Shown: positions 21,101-29,426 of the stretch, piece by piece
How the letters are laid out: each line of letters opens with the position of its first letter
Numbering within the stretch: position 1 is the stretch's first letter
Assembly: GCA_902702965.1 (NCBI GenBank)
Contig: CACRXP010000028.1
Coordinates: 946,634 to 1,010,633, forward strand
DNA length: 64,000 bases
Origin: Spirometra erinaceieuropaei
Lineage: Eukaryota > Platyhelminthes > Cestoda > Diphyllobothriidea > Diphyllobothriidae
Direction: 5' to 3'
The notes under the pieces: model-generated
The model's input: the letters and a program-made list of their open reading frames with translations, nothing else
Database searches by the model: none
Told to the model about the DNA's origin: nothing
Made by a program: the position numbers and the translations under genes

Positions 21101-22397
21101 ATTCTGAGTCAATTCATATACAATATGATTCTGACTTCTAGTTGTACATCGTATGAATGACTCACGTAAATTTTACTCAGTATAATTCCTATTTCTGTGA
21201 TGGGTTTTTGCTCTGACTTACAGTGCATACGTAAGTTAGTTGACAATCTCTTGCCAAAAAGGCTGCTTTCGGGACTCAATAATTAGATATTTATTGCTGT
21301 CTCAAACTTGGCACTCCATGGAAGGGCGCATTTTGGCATCAAAGTTTGCAGTCAGGGTACTTTCTCAGGCTTTGGACTGATCAACGCAGTCTAAGAACCA
21401 CATATTTATTGTTGCGAAGCAACTGAGTACTTTATGAGCGCCAGATAGGGCATGAATGAATATAAAATTTCACTTGGGAAAGAGCACACGGCATGTAATT
21501 TACGGATCTTGAAAGCAAGCGGATATATAACTGGTGTTCAAATACGCGACTATTGAAGATTTTAAAACTAAACTAGACTCATCCTTTAAGTACGGTTTTC
21601 AATACGACAAAGTCTCATACAAAATGAAATTCAGAAGAAAATATTTTTGCACGATTTCTGTGGAATCCGGTTGAATTTACATCAACATGCCAAATCGATA
21701 GAAGAAGAGTAGCAATACGGAAAAAATCTACCTCCAGCCCGTAATTTACGTAAGTGAAAAAATGCTAAACAAAAGACTGCATTTTTCTTTGCCATACTTG
21801 GCTTGAAGCGATATTTCATGCTGCTGATCACCGCAGTCTTTTACAAACATAAGTTTGTTTTTAAAGTTTTTTTTCATAATATTCCAAGGATATGCGGGGA
21901 TTTTTGAAAAGTCAACGCTGATTGGTATGCATTTACTGTCGAGCGGAGACAATATAAAGACTGAGGGACTAAAAGTGTCGAGCCCAAAAATCTGTTCCGA
22001 TTTTTTAAACAAGGGTTTGAGGCATGAAATTGTGCATTCTGGGCGTGTGACGTCATTGAGTGGAAGGCCTAACGTTCATTCTACTCAGTAAAAAATAGCT
22101 GAACCCATTCTTCTTGTTGAAATTCAAGAGCCCGAATGGGATGAAATCTTCTGAAAATAGACGACATGAAATACATCACGTGTAATTGTTTTCATTTGCT
22201 ACTATTTTCGCGGCAAAATTTAAAAGGCAAGCAGCCCCCAATACAAAAGATTGTGTTCTTCTGCTTTTTTTAAAGAACGCGGATCTAGTCTCTTGGGATC
22301 AACCTTCCCTTTCTATCTTCCCTTTCCGCAGATACTCATCGACCCCGCAATCTTTGCAATGAACGTTAAATCGAAATCTAAGAAGGGCAAGAATTGA
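1..22397 (+). CDS. Multi-exon gene of unknown function (gene 1, 5' partial)
   Basis: A chain of coding exons on the + strand, each bounded by AG/GT sites, with reading phase agreeing across most junctions. It ends in a TGA at 22395-22397. About 870 residues are visible; the start lies left of the window. The protein begins with a basic Ser/Lys/Arg-rich segment. Then come a Gly/Lys-rich segment, an alanine run, an unrecognised globular part (exons 7173-11506), an acidic Ser/Asn/Asp-rich region, and a Lys-rich tail (KSKSKKGKN). No signal peptide, membrane helix or catalytic motif could be named. Two junctions do not agree in phase (1489 to 7173, and 11506 to 14429), so at least two exons are missing; one may lie in the assembly gap. 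I do not recognise the family. Large introns and low-complexity acidic and basic tracts would fit a scaffold, nuclear or ciliary protein, but that is only a guess. Confidence 0.7.
131..1011 (+). other. Gene 1 intron with a foldback-element terminus
   Basis: AT-leaning intron without a supported exon. Bases 328-374 match 6083-6129 at all but about four positions. They look like a solo terminus of the foldback family described at 5892-6130. The intron ends in a pyrimidine-rich tract and AG at 1010-1011. Confidence 0.5.
1012..1340 (+). CDS. Gene 1, exon
   Basis: Acceptor CTCTTTCAG at 1003-1011 and donor GTATAC at 1341. The reading frame passes through the ATG at 1034, but the exon begins upstream (PPLLKTEM), so that ATG is internal. 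The segment carries Gly/Lys-rich motifs (KKTGGTM, FGGKKDKF) and a Pro/aromatic stretch, and ends in TLIAAA. It leaves one base, which joins the CG of the next exon as Ala. Confidence 0.7.
1418..1489 (+). CDS. Gene 1, alanine-rich exon
   Basis: Acceptor TTTCAG at 1412-1417 and donor GTAAGC at 1490. In the frame fixed by the previous exon it encodes an alanine-rich run with Lys and Glu (AAKAAKEAAAAAAEAGAE), probably a helix. The 77-base intron before it is short for this gene. It ends with one leftover base, which does not fit the next recognised exon at 7173, so an exon is missing in between. Confidence 0.65.
2013..2465. repeat. Imperfect inverted repeat (hairpin), arms about 180 bp
   Basis: Bases 2013-2195 read on the + strand match bases 2465-2277 read on the - strand with scattered mismatches. 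Shared blocks include AGAAGACTAGTTGGCGAG and GGTTCAAGTAAAATATGTCA. The arms flank a loop of about 80 bases. The block lies in a gene 1 intron. It has no visible coding capacity and resembles a foldback or MITE-like element. Confidence 0.7.
3040..3120 (+). repeat. Fragment of a dispersed SINE-like family
   Basis: Contains the block from AAGGGAGACTG through GTCATTTCTGGCTTA and TAGCCG to CAGCCA. The same block recurs at 50250-50310 and at both ends of the palindrome at 54919-55216. This marks it as a dispersed repeat end rather than unique intron. Confidence 0.6.
3418..3565. repeat. Degenerate CCCTAA-like repeat block
   Basis: About 150 bases built from diverged units such as AACCCTAA, AACCATAA and CCCAACCCTAA, C-rich on the + strand. 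The units resemble the metazoan telomere repeat (TTAGGG on the other strand) but are irregular. A second, similar block lies near 34720-34815. Confidence 0.55.
3740..3860 (+). repeat. Dispersed repeat fragment
   Basis: Aligns by eye with 50100-50215. Shared blocks are GCGATC(A/G)GGAATATTA-like, GTTACG followed by TGCTCGTCC, and a TCAAT segment followed by AGAGC and GCAG. No coding capacity is apparent. Confidence 0.5.
5300..5891. other. Assembly gap (592 N)
   Basis: A run of 592 undetermined bases. Open frames spanning it are artefacts. The right flank is one arm of a foldback element, so the gap probably contains the other arm. Inverted repeats often break assemblies. Confidence 0.99.
5892..6130 (+). 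repeat. Right arm of a foldback element (left arm in the gap)
   Basis: Follows the same order of motifs as the right arms at 38390-38622 and 24470-24710. These are ATCGAAAATCAAT, then GTGGTTTCTG or GTGCGGTTTTTGC, then AAAAGA, GCATTC and AAGCCGACAT, then an ATTTTGGCCAACATTTCGTG end. The partner arm is not visible to the left and is probably in the gap. Confidence 0.6.
7173..7438 (+). CDS. Gene 1, exon
   Basis: Acceptor TGTCTATTCAG at 7162-7172 and donor GTAAGC at 7439. The frame starts APGTKRQIVWR. It contains a charged stretch (DTEKVRRKAQKTGPYRD) and a Trp/Gly-containing part (SGWLNLMLGVKGGSW), and ends YQLGR across the junction. GC content is higher than in the flanks. The two leftover bases (CG) plus the first base of the next exon give Arg. 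The phase at its start does not fit the exon ending at 1489. Confidence 0.75.
7439..9900 (+). other. Gene 1 intron
   Basis: No supported exon. A SINE-like fragment on the - strand lies at 7990-8105. The rest is AT-leaning sequence with only short shadow frames. Confidence 0.5.
7990..8105 (-). repeat. tRNA-derived SINE-like fragment with a CAAG tail
   Basis: Read on the - strand, this has a GAGTTAGAGCTC segment followed by GTTTCAAGCC, resembling pol III A and B boxes. It then has GGCCCGATTGAGCC and ends in tandem CAAG units (CTTGCTTGCTTG on the + strand near 7993-8006). The order of boxes, body and short tandem tail is typical of SINEs. The fit to the box consensus is imperfect. Confidence 0.45.
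9901..10126 (+). CDS. Gene 1, exon
   Basis: Acceptor CTGAAAAG at 9893-9900 after a pyrimidine-rich stretch; donor GTGAGT at 10127. It starts with one base completing Arg from the previous exon (CG|G). The frame reads FVFLYNNDPFRTP, then a hydrophobic part (PPGVLLICLQVTPLKWNLW) and a helical charged end (LIDALEERLKEGY). It ends exactly on a codon (VPLVQ). Phase agrees on both sides. Confidence 0.75.
10423..10527 (+). CDS. Gene 1, exon
   Basis: Acceptor after a strong pyrimidine tract (CTCCTCTGCAATAG, ending at 10422); donor GTGAGT at 10528. It holds 35 complete codons, in phase with both neighbours, reading HNASLMRKAYAV and ending in an acidic Pro-rich piece (PPPAEDEDPIT). A nearer AG at 10433 would bring a stop in frame, so 10422 is preferred. 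Confidence 0.7.
10561..10659 (+). repeat. CTT/CTC trinucleotide microsatellite in an intron
   Basis: About 95 bases of CTT units interrupted by five CTC units, starting 33 bases after a donor site. The tract ends in CAG and so forms a near-perfect splice acceptor at 10658-10659. A long leucine-rich open frame across it is an artefact of the repeat. Confidence 0.95.
10660..10694 (+). other. Possible cryptic or poison exon in gene 1
   Basis: Thirty-five bases between the CTT-tract acceptor and a consensus donor GTAAGT at 10695. Inclusion would shift the frame and cause a stop inside the next exon (11210-11299), so it cannot belong to the main product. It could serve as an unproductive alternative exon, or never be used. 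Confidence 0.3.
11210..11299 (+). CDS. Gene 1, exon
   Basis: Acceptor CAACTCGTACAG after a T-rich tract ending at 11209; donor GTAACT at 11300. It holds 30 complete codons, phase 0 on both sides. It encodes a Gly/Asp-rich piece (NDDKGKGTGDSF) followed by a helix-like end (ISDLAAALK). The other frames in this interval are open over longer stretches but do not match neighbour phase. Confidence 0.65.
11393..11506 (+). CDS. Gene 1, exon
   Basis: Acceptor TTTCCCGGCACAG ending at 11392; donor GTAAAA at 11507. It holds 38 complete codons, phase 0 on entry and exit, following a 93-base intron. It reads ASLLASAKVNPCSVSKFL and ends SAWSEQ. A second frame over the same bases is also open for most of its length, so the assignment rests on phase and on the splice sites. 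Confidence 0.55.
11900..13030. repeat. Dispersed repeat, copy 1
   Basis: Collinear with 33740-34620 and then 35440-35570. Shared blocks include GGTCAGATCGAT, AACTGGCATCTC, TGATG(C/T)CGGTTGCTG, CATATC(T/C)(A/G)AATG, CACAAGGATGTA-like, and GAGTAGTGT(T/C)GAACTA. Divergence is high and no long frame survives. Its nature, whether transposon or other, is unknown. Confidence 0.65.
12630..12705 (-). repeat. tRNA-like (SINE-derived) segment
   Basis: On the - strand the segment contains TGGTTCAGGTGGCCAGAGCA, resembling an A-box region. About 40 bases later comes GGTTCGAATGCC, a near-perfect B box. It does not fold into a clean cloverleaf with a convincing acceptor stem. A SINE head or dead tRNA copy is more likely than a functional tRNA. 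Confidence 0.45.
14429..14548 (+). CDS. Gene 1, exon (tentative 3' boundary)
   Basis: Acceptor CCTTTCCTGCTCACAG ending at 14428. The frame reads IVFRVKTMAQCVKEILTL and continues to LNNPRY. A donor at 14549 (GTATTC) leaves two bases that join the exon at 14683 to give His, with a 134-base intron. A stronger-looking GTAATA at 14556 would break phase. The entry phase does not match the exon ending at 11506, so an exon is missing before it. Confidence 0.5.
14683..14976 (+). CDS. Gene 1, exon
   Basis: Acceptor GATGTCTTCAG ending at 14682; donor GTGAGT at 14977. It encodes a basic start (LESRRRETKM), a Ser/Asp-rich part, a Pro-rich linker (KEPVYVPPPIAKPEAY) and an amphipathic segment (RLETRLFYNELLSESG), ending near AKDWTSESHRTQMT. 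The two leftover bases (AG) join the T of the next exon as Ser. Codon quality and both splice sites are good. Confidence 0.8.
15589..16226 (+). CDS. Gene 1, largest visible exon
   Basis: Acceptor ACTTATAATAG ending at 15588; donor GTAAGT at 16227. It contains 212 full codons. It starts VFVQVKRTCQYHNECL, with a basic Leu-rich helix (RDKLVRLLMDRRLEQL). A polar Asn/Asp/Glu/Ser-rich, probably disordered, stretch follows. The end is more structured, with PGYDGDDGVTRQHF, FEIVKDMARRF and CNICDKGK. The acidic GYDGDDG piece recalls a calcium-binding loop but lacks a proper EF-hand spacing. It leaves one base, which joins GC of the next exon as Ser. Confidence 0.8.
16227..19339 (+). other. Gene 1 intron
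   Basis: No supported exon. A tRNA-like stretch (GGGTTCAATCCTGCGC near 16609) hints at a SINE relic. The remainder is unremarkable, and the flanking exons are in phase without an exon here. Confidence 0.5.
19340..19626 (+). CDS. Gene 1, exon
   Basis: Acceptor TTTCCTCTTTCTTAG ending at 19339; donor GTAGGT at 19627. It reads ASEFVKSMFEICNVGRIELY, then a charged helix (QELAQVRERQKEE), then an acidic tail (EADEDDEDKPKP). It ends on a complete codon (LAAFD). The start joins the preceding exon in phase. Confidence 0.8.
19627..22331 (+). other. Gene 1 last intron with an RTE tail fragment
   Basis: No exon found. Bases 20290-20400 match the sequence just after the RTE-like reverse transcriptase at 61280-61370 (see that entry). 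The intron ends in a strong pyrimidine tract before AG at 22330-22331. Confidence 0.55.
20290..20400 (+). repeat. 3' tail fragment of an RTE-like retrotransposon
   Basis: Shares GGTAGATGCAGA followed by AGTCTACTAT and later CACCGTCC with 61288-61360, in the same order and spacing. At the latter site this sequence follows the end of a reverse transcriptase frame, so both are read as the 3' end of the same retrotransposon family. Confidence 0.5.
22332..22397 (+). CDS. Gene 1, terminal exon
   Basis: Acceptor CTTCCCTTTCCGCAG ending at 22331. It holds 21 codons and a TGA at 22395-22397, entering in phase 0 as required by the exon ending at 19626. It encodes a short hydrophobic part (ILIDPAIFAM) and a lysine-rich C-terminus (KSKSKKGKN). 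The phase match, strong acceptor, stop and nearby AATAAA make this the likely end of the gene. Confidence 0.7.
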   Translation: MLIDPAIFAMNVKSKSKKGKN

Positions 22398-22501
22398 TGG
22401 AGAGAATGTGTCCACTTAACAACCCATCTCAAAGAGAAAGACAGTAACCCCCTGCAATACCTGAACTGAACAGGGTTGCCTGTTGATCAGATTATGCATA
22501 A

Positions 22502-22507
22502 AATAAA
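22502..22507 (+). terminator. Polyadenylation signal AATAAA for gene 1
   Basis: Canonical AATAAA 105 bases after the stop codon of the terminal exon. No coding sequence follows on this strand. Confidence 0.5.
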
Positions 22508-22509
22508 TG

Positions 22510-23708
22510 CTCTTTGTACGTTGTTGACTTTTAAGATGTCGTGGGCTTGACTGGTGAGACAACTAGTAACCATTTCCTTGACCTTTTACAATCATAGGCT
22601 TAGCTGGTGCTCAGTAGTAAACTCGAATTATCCTCGAGAAAACAAAAAAAGATAAATCATTCTGAATGCGCTTGCTGTACCTGAGAACTATCCCAAGTTG
22701 CGTCAATATCCTGCTCGGACTGGATATGCTAGCGTATCACTTTCCTATGAAGTTTTAAAATAGTCATTCGATCGACCCCACTCTGCCAGAGTCGCCAGAC
22801 CACAAAAGGTCTTTGCGGGTATCGACAACCTCACCCTAGGTATGTCAGTAATGGTCGACCTCCCATGTTCTACTTGCACTAAGATAAGATTTTCATTCAG
22901 TGTGACGTAATCACCATCATCTGTAAATGACAATCCGAAGTCTAAAGAAGCGATCGGAGTTCGTTTAACTTGAAACCGAAGGGAATGCGCGAACCCAGAC
23001 ACGGTTTCATCTGGTACAGCACATAGAAATTAAAAAAAACATGACGGGTTTATGCCACCCGTTGCGTGAGATACATGGCTATGAAAATAAGAGGTCAGTT
23101 TCATAGTAGCTTCAAAGACATAATGTCGGAATAAGTGAGCAACTACTGAGGACCAAACTGATTCAAATTTGGAGAAGCACATCCAATGCAGAAGAAGGAA
23201 CCTCGCGATAGAAGACGGCGTGCACCAACTTAACTATGACTGAGGGCCCCTAAACCCGGTCGGTGGTACACACTGTGCCAGAGCAAAAGTGTTAAAAATG
23301 CTTCCTGCTAGGGTGCGACTTCTAGTAAGTCCGTTTCAAATGTTTGCGTACAGGAATGAATTCGTCCAAAACTATGGCTCAAATCTCAGAAGTTTGAATT
23401 TGATAAGATGCTCATTTTGAGACTTTATGAAAGCCCCAGCGAACGTGTGTTTCATAACATCTTATCAGGTCACAACCGTCACAAAATCCGTCTAATGCTA
23501 TAGCATACATTAAGTGCGTTAAGAAATGATGACAAATCATGAGAAAGGAAGACCAGCTGAGTAAGATTCGCATTTGCTGGCCTGAAAAAAACCACTGTAA
23601 ATAGACGGTCGTTAGAAATGACCTCAAATGTTGGACTTGTGGGAGAGATATGCCAACTGCGCAAACACTGTTTTGCGTTGAAAAGACGAATCGATGGCTG
23701 AAACAGAA
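22510..23708. other. Intergenic sequence
   Basis: Only short shadow frames are present. I see no exon, RNA gene or clear repeat. Confidence 0.5.
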
Positions 23709-24710
23709 TTACAGTAGATGTGCTAACTCATGAAATGTCAACCAAAATTTCGAAATGCGTTCTCGTTTCGAAAAGATAAATTAAGTAGTGCTGTAAAACT
23801 AATAATGATGCAGCATAAATCTATAATGATCCAGTTACCTCAGGGTGTCGGCTTTCGAACAAACCTCTTTTCGGCCGCATGCAAAATCTTTACTCTGTAG
23901 AAAATGGCTACGTAAGTAGTATGCATTTTTCTCATTGATTTTCGATGCCCTTAAAAATCCAATTATATTTCGTGGAAAACATGTATCAAAATATCCATCC
24001 TCTTGCTCATTCGGTAGAAAATCACGTCTTCTCCTAGTTTCATACTCAAGACAAGAGTATAATTCGGTTTTAGAAAAGTTTCTAATTGTGAGCTTTTTTA
24101 ATACCGTTAAATGGCCGTTCATGAAACGTCATGTATCTGCATTTACGAATGTGGCTTGTAAAGTTAACAATATTGCTCAAATCCACTGCTTTATTTTATG
24201 AACCTCATATGGTCTCCTCTTAACACCGTAGAGAAATGCATGGTTTTCCGTACACGGAAAATATACAGCTTGAAGTTTTGAAACCCTGAATGCAAGTGTA
24301 AGAGCAGGTCGGGTTCAAAATTATTGGGGAATTAGAAAAGCTTTTTAAAACCGAATTATACTCTCCTTTGGAGTATGAAATTGGAAGAAGACGTGATTTT
24401 CTACCGAATAAGTAAAAGAATGAATATTTTTATGCATGTTTTCCATGAAATATAATTGAATTTTCAAGGGCATCAAAATCAATGAGAAAATTGCATACTA
24501 CTTACGTAGCCATTTTCTACAGAGTAAAGATTTTGCATGCGGCCGAAAAGAGGTTTGTTCGAAAGCCGACACCCTGAGGTAACTGGATCATTATGGATTT
24601 ATGCTGCATCATTATTAGTTTTACAACACTACTTAATTTATCTTTTCGAAACGGGAACGCATTTCGAAATTTTGGTAGACATATCATCAGTTAGCACATC
24701 TACCGTAAAT
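23709..24710. repeat. Foldback (inverted-repeat) element, arms about 380 bp
   Basis: Bases 23709-24090 pair with 24710-24330 read on the other strand at high similarity. Shared blocks include TAGATGTGCTAACT, AAAATTTCGAAATGCG, CTGTAGAAAATGGCTACGTA and TATAATTCGGTTTTA. The spacer is about 240 bases. Its motif order matches the elements at 37918-38622 and 5892-6130, so this is one family. It encodes no protein, so it would be a non-autonomous element. Confidence 0.85.
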
Positions 24711-26260
24711 CGGCCTGACGCTTCTGATTCATAATCAACCAACCATCAGGAACAGCTATAATTAATGTGGCGGATGCACTATGTTTGTGGCATTTATAGA
24801 CTGCAGCTACGATGCAACCACATAACTGTCAAAATGAGCTGTTTCGACGCGTGTTGTGCATGACTGAACCCGGTGCGACACAAGCTTGATGGCGCTGAAC
24901 TGAGTCTTTTATTGCCATATTTTCATCACTAGTGTAACTTATCGGCGGGATGTTTATTCGTCAATTTGAATCCCGAAAATGACACTGGAAACAATGTTCG
25001 CGGCCGAACTCCCCACATAGCTAAGTATTCTATACAGCTCAAGTCTCAGCACCAATTACTCAGTGGTGGGATAATTGCGGTTGTCAATAGGCTGTACACA
25101 GAAAGCCACAACGCCCCCGTTCACTAAGTTTTCACCTCTCATGATAATCTCAGCCGTGTTGATCACCAAGTTTGGCTGAGTCCCGTCAAATGGACTCACT
25201 GCCACATTATGAGACGTCTAGATTTGGCTATGGCATTTGATGCTGCTATGGGAATGGCAACTACATAAGTGGAACTAGCATATCGCTCTCGAAACGGATG
25301 ATCGAACGCACAGTTGTACTGAGAGGGAACAAAATTAACTTCCAAGTCGCGTCACATTCGACGGGGCTCGGTCACACCTTCAGGATCGGCACGGCCGAAA
25401 CAATAATGAGGTGAAAGCTCTGTGAACCCTGAGCTACTTGATTCATGGCTCTCCTGTCTCACGTCTATTTTCATCCGTAATAATCCCCCGAATAATCAGT
25501 GCTGTGACTTTTAGAGAGAGTAAAGGATACACGTTATCTTAAAATGATCATTCTAAAATTCGCAGCAAAAAGATTTCTCCATTCCCATGGCCAGAACACA
25601 AATTAATGAGTAACGAGAAAGTAAACGGGTTTACATAAAACTGCACAACTATTGTGGGGGCAGTTTGGGTCTCGCTTTCCATATTTCGGTCTCCTCACAC
25701 GTTAGATATCATGTCAGTGATGAAAGTGCAGGATGTTGATGTGCCGATACTGGCAAGAGATATGATGGAGGCTGCGGCTCATCGGGAGGAAAGATTTCGC
25801 AGCAGTTGATTCCGGGTACAAGGGATGAATAGCATCATGCAGTACTCGATCAGCGAACTGCTTGATCAATGCAAAATATCGATGCATTAAGATATCAACT
25901 AGAAGCATAAAAAACACCGGTAGTAGGACAGACCATTCGGGGAACACGTATTGAAATGATCATATCTTTTTAAAGAAAGGTAGGAGAAATATCCAGAGAA
26001 AAATAAATAATAAGCGGAAGAATGAAGGCATCTATAAATTTCCAAATTGGAGATTGAGGTTTGTGATAGCATTGTAAACGATGGATTCAATAAGCGAGTT
26101 CACAAATTTTGGCGGAAAGAGTCTCACTATGAAGGGAGAATGAGGGATTTGAGGGTTAAGTGGCACTAAAGTACCAGGCAAGAACGCCTAGGGATTCAGA
26201 AATTTGATTGGATTGTAGTTGTAACACATACTGGACTGACTTCTGATCATTAAACAAAAG
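24711..26260. other. Intergenic sequence without recognised features
   Basis: No convincing exon, RNA gene or repeat was found on either strand. Confidence 0.45.
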
Positions 26261-26269
26261 ATCATTTTA

Positions 26270-27150
26270 ACGACCTGTCAGAGACATAATCCAAACCATC
26301 CTACAGAAACTGGAGATGAGCCTGATTTTAAATGGGGTGGCTAAAGATAATATCTGTCTCTGATGATGGGTTCGAGTAAGAATCCAAAATGTCAGGCTAA
26401 TAAACTTCTTGTCCCAGTGATTGCATCTCCATCTTCTGAACAATAATATCGTCCGCATACTTTACATATGAGCAGTCGTTGGGAGGTTTCCGTCCATATT
26501 TGTGAAGTGTAAACAGGCGTGAGGACAAAACCAGAACCTTGAACGACTCTACAGCTATTAGGAATAAGAATAGGTTTCCGCCTAACAGACTAGGCAAATT
26601 GAGTACGGAAGGTAAAATAGTCTCTAAACGGAGAAACGATTCATCTGGGAGAGCTTCAGTCAGATATTTCGTTGTAGAGGAGACGACGCAGGACAGTATT
26701 GAAGGGAAAACGGTAATCGAAGAATGAACATGTATGAGCACGACAAACCTCGTCTAGCTCTCCTAAACCAGACAACCCCATTCAAGGTAACACACTTAGC
26801 TTTATGTGCAAATTGAAAAGATGCGAAAAAAATTGAGAAATAGAACATACTGGCATTTACTACAACCCTTTCAGAGAGCTTCAGAAGTTAAGAAGAGCAC
26901 GCAACTGGGCGGAAGGACTTAAAACAAAAATAAGTGCATTATCAGGTATGAGAGGGAGTTTTACTGTATACCAAGTGTCGGAAATCTTTGACTCCGTAAA
27001 AGGCGTGTTAATTAGATGTGTTAATGCAGGTTCTATCCGAAAAGAACGAGAATTAAGGGGAAGTAAGGCGCCACCCGGCCTGGCAGCGGTTGGTCCACGA
27101 GAATTTGAAGATTCTCCCCCGCTGTAGCCACAGACCCAGGACGAAGCCAC
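26270..27150 (-). pseudogene. Decayed jockey/CR1-like non-LTR reverse transcriptase
   Basis: Read on the - strand from 27150 down, a frame contains PALTHLINTPFTESKISDTW, typical of the start of the RT domain in jockey/CR1-clade elements (hosts of the pattern ALTHLIN-FTE-K-PDTWK). Lower down, a second frame contains KPPNDCSYVKYADDIIV, with the catalytic YADD box. The two pieces are in different frames and separated by stops. No endonuclease domain was seen. This is a dead insertion between genes. Confidence 0.65.
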
Positions 27151-29420
27151 TCGGGATAAAATAGTTCACTTAATGAGTCAGATTGGCGTCAATATCTGCA
27201 ATATATTTCGCTGGCCAGTGAGACGCTTGAGATTACTCCAAATTTCAGTTGAAGACGGTAAAAATAAAGAGTAGGCGAAGAGGAGAAATTCTGACTAGCA
27301 AACAAGTTGTTCAGTCTGGTAACCTTATTTTTTATTAGGACACTAACATCTTTTAAACTGTCACGCATGTTCAGTTTGAAGGAGAGTTCCGTTGGATGCA
27401 TTAAACTTTTGAGGCAAAGGAAAAAATTATGTCAGTTCCAATCATAACATTTGGAGGGGGACAAAAAATATCAAAATTTTGTCCAAAAATTTCGAAAGGT
27501 AGCTGGACAGCGAATCAAATTTTGATAGTTCATGAAAAGTAGCAAACAAATGTTTTACCGGAAAGCGTCACGAACCGTTATTCTCTTCTCGGGCTTGGTT
27601 ATCTGTGCGCACCCCGAAAAAAATAAAATTTTAAGAGACCTGATAACACAAGATGATCTAAATCAGACATCAAAGCTCTATTTCAAACATAAAAAAGCTC
27701 AGATGGCTACGTAAAGTGCGTCAACGTCCAGAAGTATGGGGCGACGCAGGTGTGAAAGTCTTAATTCAGCGCATAAATGAATACAATGCCGAGAAGGCAA
27801 TAAAATATGTTTTTTGCGAAAGAAGTTCGAAGAGTCAGGCTAAACACCTTTACAGGTAGAGGGAAATATAAACGTTACCACATGTAAGGGCTTTGAAGTT
27901 ATTTGACAAACGAGACTTGCATACAACAATAACATCTATGAGCTCATTAGAATATGAAAAGAAGGGTTTGCAGTTTGCACACTGGATCTGTTTGACAAAA
28001 ATAACCACTCGCCACCTTTACTGCGTCGTGAAGGGGGGGGACTAACTAGTTGCAAATCGATATCATCAGTCAACTGTGATTCCTGTAGACAAAAAATTTC
28101 AGTTTTACCGTGTACTTTTGAAAATAGAAGCAGCCTAATGTACCGCGTTTTGTTAGAAATCGAACAACAGTCCTTTAAAAAGGAAGTCGGGAACTGACAA
28201 TGTGTTCTTCGACTGACGCTTAAGTGCGATCTGCCAACAGCAGCGACATTTTTTTGAAGTACAGCCATTTGTTGATGGGAACGTGGAAAAGACAGCTGAA
28301 CAGAATAGTTAACCACGTGGTAGCTCGCCGATAACCAATGCGAGTAGTGAAAACATGGCAATTAAAGACTCAGTTGGTATGACACCAAGTTAAATCATTT
28401 ACAATGCATGTCGAAACAGACCATTTTTACAGGTATGCAGTCGCATAGCAGCTGCAGCCTAAAAACACTGCAAACCTTGTGCGTCCACCAACTTAGTCGT
28501 TGCTGTCTCTGGTGGTGGTTCGATTGTAAATCAGATGTTTCAGGCAAAAACAATTCTCGTTCCAGCAATCGAGACCTCATTATCTTAGTTAATTCCCGGA
28601 GCCTTCTTCATCGTCTTATCAGCAATCGTTCCTTGTGCCCTTTTAAAATATATATTTGCACGAAACCGAGAAGAGTTCTAGCGGAGAGAAGTCAAGAAAC
28701 TCCTAACTTAACATTCTTTGACGTAAAGTTGCAGCGATATAAGGTTTTACGTGTGAGATTTTCCTGCTTTCGAACACAGATATTGTAACGGAGATGCGGT
28801 TTCCTTAAACCTTGTAGAAGCGGGGCATGGTCTGGTGTTTCAACATGTCCGTTTCAAAGCCGAGTAAAGTGTGGTCTGTGGGGCATGAGTTATATCTGTT
28901 GAGCAGTTGCTGAGTGGGGTATTAATTTGACGACTAGTCATCCTTAGAAATTCCTATAACTTGCCTCTATTTTAAAAATTTACCGAGTTTATCTTCCGAC
29001 ATTCGCTTTTTCGTCTGGTCATGATTTCGGTTGATTTCGCTCTTCGTTTTGTCTCCTTTGTGGCACTCGACTCCTCTCAACGAATGCCCGTGTATTCCCG
29101 CTGGCTCTGAGGAACTCTCAGAGGAGAATCTTGTCTTTTCGTTTTATGACTTGGCGTGCTACAATGAGTCTCCACACACTGGTATAACGTGCATACACAG
29201 CTATATTTGTGTTGCAGTGGGTGTCTGCTGTTGTAACTGCTAGTATGGAATCACCTTGCATTCAAGTATACTACTAGCTGCCTGTCGGCAGTTCATGAAT
29301 ATTACGCGGTTATCCGCTGTGGCTGATGGACTTCGGCCCAAATATTCATACACATAAACTTAGGTCTGAGCCTATAGACCTTAAATATTCTGAGCTACTC
29401 CAAGCTCGGAAATTAAAAGG
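27151..29420. other. Intergenic sequence
   Basis: No supported gene. Possible further remains of the retrotransposon extend to about 27400, but they carry no motif I can name. Confidence 0.4.
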
Positions 29421-29426
29421 CTACAT

